From NCBI GenBank assembly GCA_026987055.1, contig JALSNL010000445.1, forward strand, positions 1 through 6,273: a stretch of 6,273 nucleotides of DNA. Direction: 5' to 3'. The position numbers and the translations under genes were made by a program. Each line of letters opens with the position of its first letter. The stretch's first letter is position 1. The notes beneath the pieces were generated by a model. The model had not been told where the DNA came from, ran no database searches, and worked only from the letters and a program-made list of their open reading frames with translations. Below are positions 5,516 through 6,273 of the stretch, piece by piece. The DNA comes from Melioribacteraceae bacterium. GTDB taxonomy: Bacteria > Bacteroidota > Ignavibacteria > Ignavibacteriales > Melioribacteraceae.

Positions 5516-6273
5516 ATGAATAAAAAGCAAAATACAGAAATATTTTTAAAAAAAATTAAAGCTGAGGAAAACTTATTTGAGATTTTTCCGGTTGGTATTT
5601 TGCTTTTTGATAATAAATTTAGAATAAAAACAATAAATAAAAATTTTCTTGAAATTTTAGATTCTAACGTTAAAATAAACCAATTATTAAATAAATATTT
5701 ACTTGATGATTCTCTTTTTAATACTAAGTTGCCATTAGTAGAAATTTTAGAAATCTTAAAGGGAAAAAGCTTAGAAAAAGAAATAAAAAGTAAAACTATT
5801 GGTGGAAAATTTTTTTCTTTGATTGTAAAAGGTACTCCAATTTTTGAAGAGGGAAAAATAATTGGCGGAACTCTGGTAATTGAAGATTTTCAAGCTAATA
5901 TTAAAGAGGGAAATAATAAATTACCTGAATTAAATATTTTAGAAAATTTCATCAAAAATTTATGTGATTGCTATTTAATAATTGATACAAACGGAACTAT
6001 TCAATATGCATCAACTCCGGAAAGTTCTACATGTGAATTTTTACAAAACAGCAATAGTAAAAATATTACCGAAGTATTTAATAATTCTTCTGAGAATGAA
6101 ATAAAAAAAACAATAGCAAAAGTTTTAACCGAACAATCAAATCAATATAAGAAATTAAACTATTATTCTGTTATCACAAAGATTACACTAAATTCCGTAT
6201 TTATTCCACTTGTATCAAATGATAAAAAAATTACATCCATCATAGTTTTGTTGAAAGAATATAATGAAGAAGC
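5516..6273 (+). CDS. PAS-domain protein, N-terminal part, cut by window end
   Basis: The reading frame is open from the ATG at 5516 to the window edge: 252 codons plus two bases, with no stop. An in-frame stop at 5495-5497 and no other start codon between fix the N-terminus; there is no Shine-Dalgarno. Residues 20-125 look like a PAS sensor domain: LFEIFPVGILLFDNKFRIKT opens it (20-39), Asn41 sits at the conserved helix position, and the closing strands contain GTPIFEEGKIIGG (106-118) and end in VIEDF. A second, more diverged PAS-like unit starts near 143, with CYLIIDTNGTIQYAS at 152-166. There is no signal peptide or membrane segment, so this part is cytosolic. Such tandem PAS units usually precede a histidine kinase, cyclase or sigma-54 activator module, but that output region lies outside the window. 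It is divergent from pckA; a functional link is only a possibility. Confidence 0.75.
   Translation, partial: MNKKQNTEIFLKKIKAEENLFEIFPVGILLFDNKFRIKTINKNFLEILDSNVKINQLLNKYLLDDSLFNTKLPLVEILEILKGKSLEKEIKSKTIGGKFFSLIVKGTPIFEEGKIIGGTLVIEDFQANIKEGNNKLPELNILENFIKNLCDCYLIIDTNGTIQYASTPESSTCEFLQNSNSKNITEVFNNSSENEIKKTIAKVLTEQSNQYKKLNYYSVITKITLNSVFIPLVSNDKKITSIIVLLKEYNEE

Overview
The window is AT-rich (roughly 30% G+C by eye). It looks like ordinary chromosome of a Gram-negative bacterium, most likely in the Bacteroidota/Ignavibacteriota/Chlorobi group. The reasons are indirect. It carries lipopolysaccharide inner-core genes, so there is an outer membrane. Its Kdo transferase has diverged signature motifs of a kind I associate with this group. 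Only some genes have a Shine-Dalgarno sequence: good ones precede pckA and the 88-residue gene, and none is visible before the two LPS genes or the PAS gene. The phylum call is an inference, not a demonstration.

Layout from left to right. Positions 1-156 are non-coding and rich in short inverted repeats with TTTGTG/CTCTGT-type motifs. A minus-strand acyl-CoA thioesterase-like gene (157-570) and a minus-strand gene for an unrecognised 88-residue protein (689-955) follow. A short, very AT-rich divergent intergenic region (956-1073) leads into a plus-strand pair with a 4-base ATGA overlap: a family 9 glycosyltransferase (1074-2066) and 3-deoxy-D-manno-octulosonic acid transferase, waaA/kdtA (2063-3343). 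The pair ends in a clear hairpin terminator at 3346-3370. The convergent intergenic region 3344-3541 also holds an unexplained ~100-base block (3410-3509) of higher G+C with nested self-complementarity. Minus-strand pckA (3542-5161), ATP-dependent PEP carboxykinase, has its full set of catalytic residues. The 354-base divergent region 5162-5515 carries the pckA ribosome binding site, a candidate promoter and a perfect 17-base palindrome. A plus-strand PAS-domain protein (from 5516) runs off the right edge.

Two functions are firm: building the Kdo/heptose inner core of lipopolysaccharide, where the overlapping glycosyltransferase and WaaA genes should be co-translated, and gluconeogenic (or reverse, CO2-fixing) carbon flow at the PEP/oxaloacetate node. 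The PAS protein is probably part of a signalling protein whose output domain lies outside the window. I found no mobile element with a transposase, no CRISPR array, no tRNA or rRNA, and no convincing new multi-gene system. The items most worth following are the intergenic structured block at 3410-3509 and the palindrome in the pckA leader.
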